Below, in pieces: positions 27,404 to 39,453 of a DNA stretch of 64,000 nt (the first letter of the stretch is position 1; each line of letters begins with the position of its first letter). Made by a program: the position numbers and the translations under genes. The DNA lies in the NCBI GenBank assembly GCA_020544565.1, contig CP078014.1:750574-814573 (forward strand), written 5' to 3'. The notes below the pieces were generated by a model. That model did not search any database and had not been told where the DNA came from. It saw only the letters and a program-made list of their open reading frames with translations. Source of the stretch: Bradyrhizobiaceae bacterium (GTDB taxonomy: Bacteria > Pseudomonadota > Alphaproteobacteria > Rhizobiales > Xanthobacteraceae).

Positions 27404-28180
27404 TGGAGGACACTGAAGAGGAAAAGCCAGTCTAGTCAGCCTGTCTCAAATTTGACATGGCCGGTGGGGCAGAGTTCTCCGCCGACCATTCGGTGGAGCG
27501 TTGCCTTGGACGACGACATCCAGACTTCATCAGTTTCCCGCCGAGAAATCGCCACGCCGGAGGCTTTGACCTTATACCGATCCAAGTACTAGTCTTGGTA
27601 GGGGTATGTCATGAGCGGCTTGCGGGATCGCGTCAGGGCGCGAAAAAGGAGCTAAGCCGCGCCGACAGTTCGGTGGAAGGAGCCAGGTTCTGCTCATGCA
27701 CCCAATCCGGGGACAGAGTGCGCAACACGTCGTCCCGTACCTGTGTGCGTTCTTCCGGCTCTAAGCTAACATTCCAATCGGACCACTCCATGGGGGCCAG
27801 TCAAACACGGTTGGGAATGCTTTCAAGATATATCGACAGCAGTCGAACTGTATCGACGTTCGGCAGAGGAGGGAGATTTCGCGGGCAGTATCGTTATGGC
27901 CAGTTGCTGATCGACCGCGGTTTACTCGATGAGGCCGTTCCATTGCTTGCGGTAGACAACACGCCAATTCAAATGTGCAGTGATATCGCGGTCGCGTTGC
28001 TGGAGCACCCCGAACCCCGGCTTCGGGAGTTAGACGCCCGCGCACAAGCGGACCTTCGGTACAAAATGATCGTTCCATAGGCATATCGCGCAAGATGTCG
28101 GCACAGGATATGGAGAACGCAGGCATTCCACGTAGTGCAACCCACACAATGTGAATGGCGATTTGTCGCAGTACGACACA
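27404..28180. other. gap with no confident gene at the left edge of the metal cargo
   Basis: This is 777 bp. No recognised gene. Two fragments look protein-like. A minus-strand ORF of 52 residues (27633-27791) reads MEWSDWNVSLEPEERTQVRD and ends ELSARLSSFFAP. A plus-strand segment ending at 28080 reads YGQLLIDRGLLDEAVPLLAV and later HPEPRLRELDARAQADLRY. Both appear truncated, which suits a junction where backbone and cargo were joined. No insertion-sequence ends were found. Confidence 0.35.
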
Positions 28181-28570
28181 ATGAGCATGCGGTACACATT
28201 TTGTGTCCGGAGAATCAAATTGGCGATCAACTATCGACCAGCGTCCAGCTTGAATATAGGAAGTTTGCGCTCTTTCGGGGCGGTTTTTCTGTTGGTTGTT
28301 TATCTGGTCGGCGGCGCCTTACATGGGGCGTGCGGAATGGCGTTTCTCGGAGCAGACCCCGGCGTTTCGTGCCAGACATCGGATAAATCGCATAACTCCG
28401 AATCCGCAGTGCTAAGTCATCACTGCCACAGTTGTTTTGCCGGCGTCATACCAGTTCCCTGCGCAAGTGCGATTGGCGAGACCATGGGATACGGGCTGAA
28501 GTGGACAGCCATTTCAATCGACGGGCTTTCGCCGACCCTCAATACTCCACCCCCAAAGTCGCTCGCCTGA
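28181..28570 (+). CDS. small His/Cys-rich exported protein, CzcI-like, copy 1
   Basis: A protein of about 129 residues with an N-terminal hydrophobic segment (FGAVFLLVVYLVGGALHGACG) and a metal-ligand motif, SHHCHSCF, near residue 90, ending in LSPTLNTPPPKSLA. The start is uncertain (GTG 28151, ATG 28181 or ATG 28187). A second gene at 30297 shares the membrane segment, the HHCHGCF motif and the ending TPPPK. Position before a czcCBA operon recalls CzcI, a small periplasmic modulator of metal efflux, but sequence family was not recognised. The likely role is periplasmic metal sensing or binding. Confidence 0.5.
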   Translation: MSMRYTFCVRRIKLAINYRPASSLNIGSLRSFGAVFLLVVYLVGGALHGACGMAFLGADPGVSCQTSDKSHNSESAVLSHHCHSCFAGVIPVPCASAIGETMGYGLKWTAISIDGLSPTLNTPPPKSLA

Positions 28571-28743
28571 ACGTGTTTCGCCGAACGCTGATGCGTTCCT
28601 GAAATCGTTTCGAGCTGACTGTCACTTTCCGATAACGATCGCGCTGGCGTCGGTTGAGCAATCAACTTCGCGCCACCGCGAGAGCGTACCGCTTGCGGCT
28701 GCGTGGAAAGGCGCAGGGAGCTCTCTCGTCCGAGAGGCAACCC

Positions 28744-29472
28744 ATGAGCGACAAGTCCATTATCGGTCTTTCGCGGTTGGTAACATTGCGTCAGCAGGTC
28801 GATACGGTGGCCCGCAACATCGCTAACCAGTCCACCACAGGCTACAAGAGCGAAGGTCTGCGCTTCCGGGAGTATCTGACGGAAGCGAAGGAAGAAGACG
28901 TCCGATCGTCACCGTTGCGGTCGCTCGTCGCCGCCACGGTGTTCACGGATTTCTCAGCTGGGCCGCTTCAGGCGACCGGCAATTCCACCGACGTTGCGAT
29001 GATCGGAGACGGGTTCTTCGTCGTCGCGGTGCCTGGTGGTGAGAGATATACGCGGAATGGTGCCTTCACGCTCGACGCGAAAGGCCAACTGGTCACGCTC
29101 AGCGGTCAACCGGTGATGACTTCGACCGGCTCAATCAGGGTCTCGCAGCAGGACGGGCCGGTCACGATCGGTCCCGACGGTTCAATCTCTACCGGCAAGG
29201 GATCCATCGGGCGTTTACGCATTGTCCGGTTTGCGGACCAGCGGCAGCTCTCCGCGGAGAGTGGCGGACTGTTTTCTGCTGCAGCTTCGCCGACGGACGT
29301 CGCGGCAACCGAAGTGCGGCTCGCCTCTGGAGTACTTGAGGGATCCAACGTCAGGACCGTGCATGAGATGAGCAAGCTGGTGGCGGCAACGCGCGCTTAC
29401 GATCAGGTCGCTAACGCCATCCTCCGCGAGAGTGACCCAAACGAACTCAAGCGGCTGGCTGGTGAGGAATGA
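28744..29472 (+). CDS. flgF: orphan flagellar basal-body rod protein FlgF
   Basis: A 242-residue protein with the full FlgF layout: the N-terminal rod motif RQQVDTVARNIANQSTTGYKS, the central hook-like domain (DVAMIGDGFFVVAVPGGERYTRNGAFTLDAKGQLVT, described in parts), and the C-terminal helix SNVRTVHEMSKLVAATRAYDQVANAI. Length matches FlgF of motile relatives. No other flagellar gene is present in the window; neighbours are metal-resistance genes. The stop is one base before the marR start, so they form a two-gene operon. It may be a stray duplicate or have a different task in the envelope. Confidence 0.85.
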   Translation: MSDKSIIGLSRLVTLRQQVDTVARNIANQSTTGYKSEGLRFREYLTEAKEEDVRSSPLRSLVAATVFTDFSAGPLQATGNSTDVAMIGDGFFVVAVPGGERYTRNGAFTLDAKGQLVTLSGQPVMTSTGSIRVSQQDGPVTIGPDGSISTGKGSIGRLRIVRFADQRQLSAESGGLFSAAASPTDVAATEVRLASGVLEGSNVRTVHEMSKLVAATRAYDQVANAILRESDPNELKRLAGEE

Positions 29473-29473
29473 A

Positions 29474-30073
29474 ATGATAAGTAGAACAGACAAACCTGCC
29501 GACCACGCGAGGACGGAAGCATCCCCGCGTTCAGACCGAGGGCATTCCGTGAAGAGAGCGGGGCGCGCACTCAACGTTCCGTCGAGATCTCGTCGCAAGG
29601 ATACATCTGAAGGTGACGACGTCACTCATCGCTTGGTTTGGCATATATCGGCGATTAGCGTTTATACAATGCGGATCGCGGAGCTTCTAGGAAAACGGAT
29701 TGGTGTCAGCGGTCCGCAGTGGATGATCTTGATGGCGATCGAAGAACTGAGTGATGGGAGCGGATTGTCCGTCAAAGCCGTGGCGGCACTTCTTCACGTC
29801 GACTCATCTTTTGTTTCGGTTCAGTCGAAGATGCTGGAACAACGCGATCTCATTCAACGGAGTCGTTGTATGGAGGATCGAAGAATTATGCTTCTTTCGC
29901 TGACGGATAAAGCGATCAGACGTCTGAAGCCTCTCATTCCGACCCGCGCGCGGCTTCAAGAATCCATTCGCGGCGACCTCGATGGTCCCGCACTTCTGCA
30001 ACTGTCAAACATACTTTCAGCGCTACGAGACCGGATGCGCAAGGAAACGGCGTTAGTTGCTACTGGTGAATGA
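29474..30073 (+). CDS. MarR-family winged-helix regulator
   Basis: A 199-residue protein; ATG 29474 has GAGG 6 bases upstream, inside the end of flgF. After a basic, disordered N-terminus of about 50 residues comes a MarR fold: GVSGPQWMILMAIEELSDG, then LSVKAVAALLHVDSSFVSVQSKMLEQRDLIQRSR and the wing EDRRIMLLSLTDKA. MarR proteins bind palindromes near their own operon as repressors. An imperfect palindrome lies at 30244-30262 before the next gene. What it senses is unknown; the context suggests metal or envelope stress. Confidence 0.82.
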   Translation: MISRTDKPADHARTEASPRSDRGHSVKRAGRALNVPSRSRRKDTSEGDDVTHRLVWHISAISVYTMRIAELLGKRIGVSGPQWMILMAIEELSDGSGLSVKAVAALLHVDSSFVSVQSKMLEQRDLIQRSRCMEDRRIMLLSLTDKAIRRLKPLIPTRARLQESIRGDLDGPALLQLSNILSALRDRMRKETALVATGE

Positions 30074-30243
30074 TAATGCAGCTTGGGATTGAGTGTAGTC
30101 AGCGCCAAATCAATTCAACCTCGGCAGGAAGTTGGGAACTTTCTGCCGAAAAACACTCGTGGAAAACGTGAGGCGAGGGCGGGATCGCCACCTGTTCGTT
30201 CGTGGCAAACATGCGGCAAGAGTGTAATATTGTTGCGGGTCGA

Positions 30244-30262
30244 CATGCATTCGTCATGCATG
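30244..30262 (+). promoter_or_regulatory. inverted repeat upstream of the second small metal protein
   Basis: CATGCAT and ATGCATG flank a 5-base spacer, 35 bp before the TTG start at 30297. Size and symmetry suit a MarR-type operator, and marR ends 170 bp upstream. This is a sequence observation only. Confidence 0.35.
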
Positions 30263-30296
30263 CTATGTAAACCCATACAGGAACTGGATTTCTGAT

Positions 30297-30659
30297 TTGT
30301 CACCTCGTCTGATCATCAACCGGACTTCCTACCTGCGTACCCCGCGCAGGATTGCGGTCGTGTTGCTGATGCTGACGTACGTGTTTGGCTGCTTGCAGCA
30401 CGGTCTGACGGACGTCAGCCCATTCAGTTCGCCGGCGAACGCGGTAGTGGCTTCATCGGTGGATACAAACGACGGTCACTCTGATGAGGGGACCGCGGCG
30501 GGGCACCACTGTCATGGGTGCTTCCCGGTATCGATATCCGCGCCACCCGAGATGTCGGCCACGGTTGAGCCTCGGATCTCCTCCTTGGCATATCCGCAGG
30601 TCTGCCGTCGGGATCGCGTCCCGGAACTTGATACTCCGCCCCCCAAATTCCTGACCTGA
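30297..30659 (+). CDS. small His/Cys-rich exported protein, CzcI-like, copy 2
   Basis: A 120-residue protein beginning at TTG 30297. It has an N-terminal hydrophobic segment (RIAVVLLMLTYVFGCLQHG) and the motif GHHCHGCF near residue 77, and ends VPELDTPPPKFLT. It lies 58 bp before czcC and is a paralogue of the gene at 28181. It is probably exported and binds metal through His and Cys, acting as a periplasmic sensor or chaperone for the CzcCBA pump. Family not recognised by name; comparison with CzcI rests on size and position. Confidence 0.6.
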   Translation: MSPRLIINRTSYLRTPRRIAVVLLMLTYVFGCLQHGLTDVSPFSSPANAVVASSVDTNDGHSDEGTAAGHHCHGCFPVSISAPPEMSATVEPRISSLAYPQVCRRDRVPELDTPPPKFLT

Positions 30660-30717
30660 ATGCATTCGCCAGGCGCGTGAGCGCCTTTTCTCGGCCGCTC
30701 TTCAGGTTCCTATTTTC

Positions 30718-31992
30718 ATGTCGATCAGAAGTGTCGCCACGCGAATTGCGTGTGCGTCGGCACTGCTTGTCAGCCCTTGGCTCACAGGTGTGTCGTACTC
30801 CCAGACATTGTCGCTCCAGACGGCGCTACAACGCGCTCTGGCTGCAAATCCCCGCCTGACGGCGGCCGAACGCGATGTGGGCATTGCATCCGGCCAACGG
30901 ATACAGGCCGGTGCGTTGATCAATCCGGAAGTGTCCTATGAACAGGACAACTCCCTTGGCTCCGGTGCATACCGCGGCACTCGCTCTGCCGAAAGCACGT
31001 TGCAGATCAGTCAATTGTTTGAACTGTTCGGCAAGCGGGAGGCACGCATGGCCGTTGGTCAGGCGGGTGTTGATACAGCCGAAATTCAGCGCAAGGCCAT
31101 TCGCCTGGAGGTGCTTTCGGAAACGGCCGTTGCCTACCTCAGCGTGCTTGGAGCGCAGCGCAGGATTCAGATTCTCGACGAGCAGGTCGCTCAGATCGAC
31201 AGGATAACTCCTCTCCTGCAGCGCCGGGTTGAGGCTGGTGCATCCTCGCAGGCAGAAACGGGTCGAGCAGAGGTCGCATCCTCTTTGGTCAAGGCCGATC
31301 GCGAACGTGTGAGATCACTCCTTGCAAGCGCACGACGCGAACTGGCTGTGTTGATGGGTGATACAGCTCCGAAGTTCTCGGCCGTCTCTGGGCGGCTTGA
31401 TGCGACGGGACGCCCACCATCGTTCGGCGCCGTCGTCGCGGCGATCGACGCCAATCCCCAACTGGTGCGATGGACCGCGGTTTATGCGCAGCGTAATGCC
31501 GAGCTCCTGCAGGCGCGGCTGCGACCATACCCGGACCTGCGTGTGGGCGCAGGATGGCGGCATTACAACGAGACTGCAGACAACGCTGTACGGTTGAGCA
31601 TCTCGGCTGCAATTCCTGTGTTCGATCAGAACCAGGGTAACATTCTCTCGGCTCAGGAGAGCCTGGCGAAGACTCGCGCCGAGCGCGAGGCGAACCGCAA
31701 CGCGCTAATCGTGATCGCAGGACGAGCTTACGACTCTCTTCAGGGCGCATTACGCGAACTCGCCATTCTGCGTGAAACGGCGATTCCGAAGTCGCGTCAG
31801 GCATCAGATGCGATCCTCGAAGGTTATGGGCAGGGGCGTTTTTCCCTTCTTGAAGTCCTCGATGCGCAGGCTTCCGTCGCGCAAGCGCGCCTGCGTGAGC
31901 AGGAAGCGCAACAGAATTTCCACATCGCCGTCGCCACCATCGAAGGTTTGGTCGGCAATCCATTTGCACTGGCGCGGGAGAGCGCAAGATGA
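30718..31992 (+). CDS. czcC: outer-membrane efflux protein CzcC (TolC family)
   Basis: A 424-residue protein with a signal peptide (to about residue 29, GVSYSQ) and two outer-membrane-efflux repeats: LSLQTALQRALAANPRL and, in the second half, YPDLRVGAGWRHYNE and YGQGRFSLLEVLDAQ. It forms the outer-membrane exit of a tripartite cation pump with the adaptor and RND proteins encoded next. The stop overlaps the czcB start (ATGA, 31989-31992). Confidence 0.87.
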   Translation: MSIRSVATRIACASALLVSPWLTGVSYSQTLSLQTALQRALAANPRLTAAERDVGIASGQRIQAGALINPEVSYEQDNSLGSGAYRGTRSAESTLQISQLFELFGKREARMAVGQAGVDTAEIQRKAIRLEVLSETAVAYLSVLGAQRRIQILDEQVAQIDRITPLLQRRVEAGASSQAETGRAEVASSLVKADRERVRSLLASARRELAVLMGDTAPKFSAVSGRLDATGRPPSFGAVVAAIDANPQLVRWTAVYAQRNAELLQARLRPYPDLRVGAGWRHYNETADNAVRLSISAAIPVFDQNQGNILSAQESLAKTRAEREANRNALIVIAGRAYDSLQGALRELAILRETAIPKSRQASDAILEGYGQGRFSLLEVLDAQASVAQARLREQEAQQNFHIAVATIEGLVGNPFALARESAR

Positions 31993-32942
31993 AGATTTCC
32001 AGAACCATGCTCATTATTGGCGCGCTAATCGCTGTCGGAGCTGGCGTTTATGCTTTCGCTCCGTCCAAATCTGCGGCGCCGGCCACGAAAGAAGCGGCCG
32101 CTGGAAAAGAGGAAGGACACGGCGCTGAAGGTGTCGAAATGAGCGACGCGAAGGTCGCTGCCGCAGGCATCGAAGTCGTTGCAGCTTCCAAAGGTACATT
32201 GCGCGACGCTCTTCAGTTGAATGGCATCCTGCAACCCAATCAAGAAGCCCTCGTGCAAGTCACGCCCCGCTTTCCGGGCGTGGTACGTGAAATTAAGAAG
32301 CGGATCGGAGACCAGGTCGAGAAAGGCGAACTGCTCGCCAAGATCGAAAGCAACCAGAGCCTGACCGTCTACGAAATGCGGGCGCCGATCGCCGGCACGG
32401 TGATTGACCGGCAGATTTCGCTCGGCGAGTACGCGTCGGAGCAGAAACCTGCCTTCACGGTTGCCGACATCTCGACCGTCTGGGTGGATCTGTCGGTCTA
32501 TCGACGTGATCTTCCAAGGGTAAAGCTCGGCGACACGGTCCTTATTGACATCGGAGACGGCGGAAAGCCGATCGAAGCCAAGCTTTCCTACATCTCGCCC
32601 ATCGGCAGTAGCGACACGCAGAGCGCGCTCGCACGGGCGGTCGTATCGAACGACGACCTTCGGCTGAGAGCCGGCCTGTTCGTTTCCGCCCAGTTGATCT
32701 TGACCGCCAAGGAGGTCCCCGTCGTCGTGAAGTCCGAAGCGTTACAGACCGTTGAGAATCGCAATGTCGTCTTCGTGAGAAACGGAAACAAGTTCGAAGT
32801 GCGGGACGTGGAACTGGGCTCCCGAGATCCAGAGCAGGTCGAAGTCGTCTTCGGTCTTCTGGAAGGCGACAAGTACGCCGCGAAGAACAGCTTCGTTGTC
32901 AAAGCCGAGCTGGCGAAAGGCTCCGCATCTCATGAGCATTGA
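31989..32942 (+). CDS. czcB: periplasmic adaptor CzcB (membrane fusion protein)
   Basis: A 317-residue protein with an N-terminal anchor (IIGALIAVGAGVYAF) and the barrel-sandwich halves typical of adaptors: TPRFPGVVREIKKRIGDQVEKGELLAKIES and MRAPIAGTVIDRQISLGEYASEQKPAFTVADIS (given in parts of the chain). A short His end (SASHEH) may bind metal. It links the CzcA pump to CzcC. Shorter than C. metallidurans CzcB, lacking its extra metal-binding domain. 105 bp separate it from czcA. Confidence 0.87.
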   Translation: MKISRTMLIIGALIAVGAGVYAFAPSKSAAPATKEAAAGKEEGHGAEGVEMSDAKVAAAGIEVVAASKGTLRDALQLNGILQPNQEALVQVTPRFPGVVREIKKRIGDQVEKGELLAKIESNQSLTVYEMRAPIAGTVIDRQISLGEYASEQKPAFTVADISTVWVDLSVYRRDLPRVKLGDTVLIDIGDGGKPIEAKLSYISPIGSSDTQSALARAVVSNDDLRLRAGLFVSAQLILTAKEVPVVVKSEALQTVENRNVVFVRNGNKFEVRDVELGSRDPEQVEVVFGLLEGDKYAAKNSFVVKAELAKGSASHEH

Positions 32943-32972
32943 TAATCCCACGCGCTCATCCATGCGCCGTGA

Positions 32973-36239
<3,267 letters not shown>

Positions 36240-36253
36240 AAAGGAGACACCTC

Positions 36254-36628
36254 ATGAGAGCTATTCTGATTCTGACTGCGATGTTGTTGTCGGCGGTTCC
36301 CGCGGCGGCTCAACATGCTCACGGCTCGAAAGGCCCAAACGGGGGGATGATGGAGGATGTAGCGGGCGTGCATGCCGAGCTCATCACTTCCGGAAACACC
36401 ATCACGTTCAACATCGTCGATGAGGCCAGCAAGCCGGTTACCACGAACGGTTTTACGGGTTCGGCCCTCGTTGCAAGCGGTGCCGAGAAGGAAACGATCA
36501 CTCTATCGCCCGCGGGAGATAGCGCATTGAAGGGAGAAGCCAAGAAGGCGATCCCCGCCAATGCGTCCGTGACGCTGATGTTGAAGACGAAAGCGGGAAA
36601 ATCGGGCCAGGCAAAGTTTGCGAAATAG
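36254..36628 (+). CDS. small periplasmic protein of the metal-efflux operon
   Basis: A 124-residue protein with a signal peptide (MRAILILTAMLLSAVPAAAQ), a His-rich start (HAHGSKGPNGG) and a beta-rich domain (AGVHAELITSG, NTITFNIVDEASKPV) ending KSGQAKFAK. ATG 36254 has AAGGAG 9 bases upstream. Genes of this type commonly follow czcA in alphaproteobacteria; the function is unknown, but the leader and His pair suggest a periplasmic metal carrier. A truncated second copy survives at 55681-55824. Confidence 0.72.
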   Translation: MRAILILTAMLLSAVPAAAQHAHGSKGPNGGMMEDVAGVHAELITSGNTITFNIVDEASKPVTTNGFTGSALVASGAEKETITLSPAGDSALKGEAKKAIPANASVTLMLKTKAGKSGQAKFAK

Positions 36629-36656
36629 ACCAGTGCGAGCAGCAACGGACAATTCC

Positions 36657-37115
36657 ATGACGATAAAGTCGAGCTTGCGGCATACCGGCTTTACTGATGC
36701 GTCAGAATCCGCGAGGCGTTTATCTCGCCGGCGCGTCCGTCATCTGTCAATCCAGCTGACCGTTGGGATGCTGCTTCTGGCGGTCGCTGGTTCGTGGTCC
36801 GGAGCCGAGGCGCAGTCGACCAAAGGCAAGGTCGTCGGCCTGGGCGCAGCCACGTGCCAGCGGTTCAAAGATGACGTGAAGTCCAACGCCATACTCCGTC
36901 GCGATTACATGGCTTGGGCGCAAGGCTTTATGAGTGGAATGCTGGCGAGCCAGCCGGGCGGGGCTGACCAACAGATCAATCTCAACCCGGTCACGTACGA
37001 CCTCGTCAGTCAGTTGCATTTTCTCGAGGATCACTGCTCTCAGAATTCGGCGCTCCGCTTTTCCGACGCCGTCGCGGCGCTCTTCCAACGGCTACTCAAG
37101 GAAAGCAAGACATGA
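36657..37115 (+). CDS. exported protein of unknown function
   Basis: A 152-residue protein with a basic N-terminus and a signal segment (LSIQLTVGMLLLAVAGSWSGAEAQ), then a helical mature domain of about 100 residues with two cysteines (ATCQRF and DHCSQN) likely to form a disulphide. The pattern DYMAWAQGFMSGML recalls small Rap1a/HdeA-like periplasmic proteins, but this is only a resemblance. It lies between the czc operon and the zntA-like gene. Confidence 0.6.
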   Translation: MTIKSSLRHTGFTDASESARRLSRRRVRHLSIQLTVGMLLLAVAGSWSGAEAQSTKGKVVGLGAATCQRFKDDVKSNAILRRDYMAWAQGFMSGMLASQPGGADQQINLNPVTYDLVSQLHFLEDHCSQNSALRFSDAVAALFQRLLKESKT

Positions 37116-37238
37116 CTGGCCAAAACACCGGAATTCCGGCCAGACCTTGGACGACGACCCTTCGATCACATTCTTCGGGGGCCGATGTAGCGGCACCAAG
37201 CTCATGAATCTTCCGATTTTCGGTAACAGGAGTCGCCG

Positions 37239-39410
37239 ATGACCCAAGAAACGCTGGTGACAACGCGGATGCGGGTCGAGGGAATGGACTGCGCTTCCTG
37301 TGCGATCAAGATCGAGAACGCGCTGAAGCGCGTTGCCGGTGTTACGGAAGTCAATGTTTCCGCGTCCAGAGGAACTGTCATTGTAAAACATGACCTTCCG
37401 GACACGGAAACATTGCGCGTTCGGATAGTGGCTCTGGGCTACAAGGTTATTGGCACCGAGCACGTGTTTGCAAAGGTGGACCCAACTGTAGGGCAATCAA
37501 CGGACGTGCATCAGGACGGTCACTCCCACGATCATGGTCCAATCGATGGGTCTTGGTGGCGGACGAGCAAAGGACTTCTCACGATTGCGTCCGGATCGGC
37601 TTTAGCCGCGGCATTCCTGCTGGGGAAAGCATTTCCGGCAACGGAACGTTGGGCGTTTCTGATAGCCATGCTGGTCGGGCTGATCCCGATCGGAAGACGA
37701 GCTATCTCTGCGGCGTTCACGGGCACGCCATTTTCAATCGAGATGTTGATGACGATCGCGGCCATCGGCGCGGTCTTTATAGGCGCAACGGAGGAGGCGG
37801 CCGCAGTCGTCTTCCTGTTCCTGATCGGAGAACTGTTGGAGGGCGTTGCTGCGAGTCGTGCGCGCGCCAGCATCCAAAATCTGACTGAACTCATTCCAAA
37901 GACCGCGAGGCTCGAAGAGAACGGCCAAGTTCGCGAAGTTCAGGCCGATACGCTTACGGTAGGCGCGATGATCCAGGTCCGCCCCGGCGATCGCATCCCG
38001 GCGGACGGCATCATCGTATCCGGAGAGAGTTCGATCGACGAAGCGCCGGTCTCCGGGGAAAGCATGCCTATCCGAAAGGGGCCACAGCAAAGTCTGTTCG
38101 CCGGGACGATCAACGGTGATGGGCTACTCAGTGTTCGGGTCACCGCTGCAGCCGCTGACAACACGATCGCACGGGTTGTTCGGCTGGTCGAGGAAGCTCA
38201 GGAATCGAAAGCACCGACTGAGCGATTCATCGATCGTTTCTCCCGCTACTACACGCCGGGCGTAGTCGTCGTTGCAACGTTAATCGCGACCGTCCCGCCG
38301 TTGCTCATGGGCGGTTTATGGAATGAGTGGATATACAAAGGACTGGCTATCCTCCTGATCGGCTGTCCCTGTGCTCTGGTGATTTCGACACCGGCTGCCA
38401 TTGCCGCCAGCCTGTCTGCCGGTGCGCGGCGTGGGCTTCTGCTGAAGGGTGGCGCCGTGCTGGAGCAGATCGGCAAGATCACGATGGCCTGTTTTGACAA
38501 GACGGGCACGCTCACGGCCGGAAAACCGCAAGTCACCGATATCGTTTCGTTCGGTACCACAGAAGCCGATGTGCTGCGGGTCGCCGCGGCACTCGAGTCA
38601 GGATCCAGTCACCCGTTGGCGACGGCTATCCTGGCGAAAGCCTCGGAGCAGAAGTTATCGTTACCGCCGGCTTCGGATTCACAGGCCATCGGCGGAAAGG
38701 GCGTCCGTGCGACGGTCGATGGCAAACAGATCTTTCTGGGTTCGCCTCAGGCAGCCGACGATATCACGGCACTGAGCGACGAGCAAAACAGTCGCATTGT
38801 GGCGCTAAACGATGAAGGCAAGACGGTATCAGTCGTGCTGATCGACAAGATGCCTGCAGGCGCGATCGCGATGCGCGACGAACCGCGTCCGGACGCGGCG
38901 AGAGGCCTGAAGCTTCTGGCGGATATCGGCATTCGGACCTTGATGTTGACCGGCGACAATCGACGCACGGCGGCGGCGATCGGCAAACAACTTGGAATCG
39001 AGGTGCAGGCTGAACTGCTTCCCCAAGACAAGCAACGAATCGTCGGCGAGCTTCAGAAGGAGGGCTTATCTGTTGCCAAGGTTGGCGACGGTATCAACGA
39101 TGCACCGGCGCTCGCTGCTGCGGACGTCGGGATTGCGATGGGTGGCGGTACCGATGTCGCGCTGGAAACCGCCGACGCAGCGGTGCTTCACGGCCGCGTC
39201 GCGGACGTGGCCGCTATGGTTGATCTGTCGAAGCGGACGATGCTGAATATCAAGCAGAACATCACAGTTGCGCTCGGTCTCAAGGCCGTTTTCCTCGTCA
39301 CCACGGTCGTCGGTGTGACGGGGTTGTGGCCGGCCATTCTCGCGGACACCGGTGCGACCGTCGTGGTGACATTGAATGCATTGCGCCTGCTGAAGCCACC
39401 CGCGATCTGA
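37239..39410 (+). CDS. zntA: P1B-2-type metal ATPase ZntA/CadA
   Basis: A 723-residue inner-membrane pump. One N-terminal heavy-metal domain (GMDCASC, C18 and C21) is followed by a His-rich insert (HQDGHSHDHG). Core motifs: CPC at residues 376-378, phosphorylation D420 in DKTGTLT, TGDN and GDGINDAPAL. The last span has LADTGATVVVTLNALRLL, the D-x-G pattern of Zn/Cd/Pb-exporting P1B-2 ATPases. It moves these ions from cytoplasm to periplasm, from where CzcCBA can expel them. It probably belongs to the cargo transcript; no dedicated MerR gene lies beside it. Confidence 0.9.
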   Translation: MTQETLVTTRMRVEGMDCASCAIKIENALKRVAGVTEVNVSASRGTVIVKHDLPDTETLRVRIVALGYKVIGTEHVFAKVDPTVGQSTDVHQDGHSHDHGPIDGSWWRTSKGLLTIASGSALAAAFLLGKAFPATERWAFLIAMLVGLIPIGRRAISAAFTGTPFSIEMLMTIAAIGAVFIGATEEAAAVVFLFLIGELLEGVAASRARASIQNLTELIPKTARLEENGQVREVQADTLTVGAMIQVRPGDRIPADGIIVSGESSIDEAPVSGESMPIRKGPQQSLFAGTINGDGLLSVRVTAAAADNTIARVVRLVEEAQESKAPTERFIDRFSRYYTPGVVVVATLIATVPPLLMGGLWNEWIYKGLAILLIGCPCALVISTPAAIAASLSAGARRGLLLKGGAVLEQIGKITMACFDKTGTLTAGKPQVTDIVSFGTTEADVLRVAAALESGSSHPLATAILAKASEQKLSLPPASDSQAIGGKGVRATVDGKQIFLGSPQAADDITALSDEQNSRIVALNDEGKTVSVVLIDKMPAGAIAMRDEPRPDAARGLKLLADIGIRTLMLTGDNRRTAAAIGKQLGIEVQAELLPQDKQRIVGELQKEGLSVAKVGDGINDAPALAAADVGIAMGGGTDVALETADAAVLHGRVADVAAMVDLSKRTMLNIKQNITVALGLKAVFLVTTVVGVTGLWPAILADTGATVVVTLNALRLLKPPAI

Positions 39411-39453
39411 CACGACGTCGAGGCAACATTTGTTTGAACAGAAGGATATCAAC

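Noticed and set aside
27457..28080. A 207-residue plus-strand ORF in the gap after the ribbon-helix-helix gene
   Set aside because: Cys- and Ser-rich low-complexity N-terminal part is unlike a protein; only the last 50 residues look natural, so at most a remnant.
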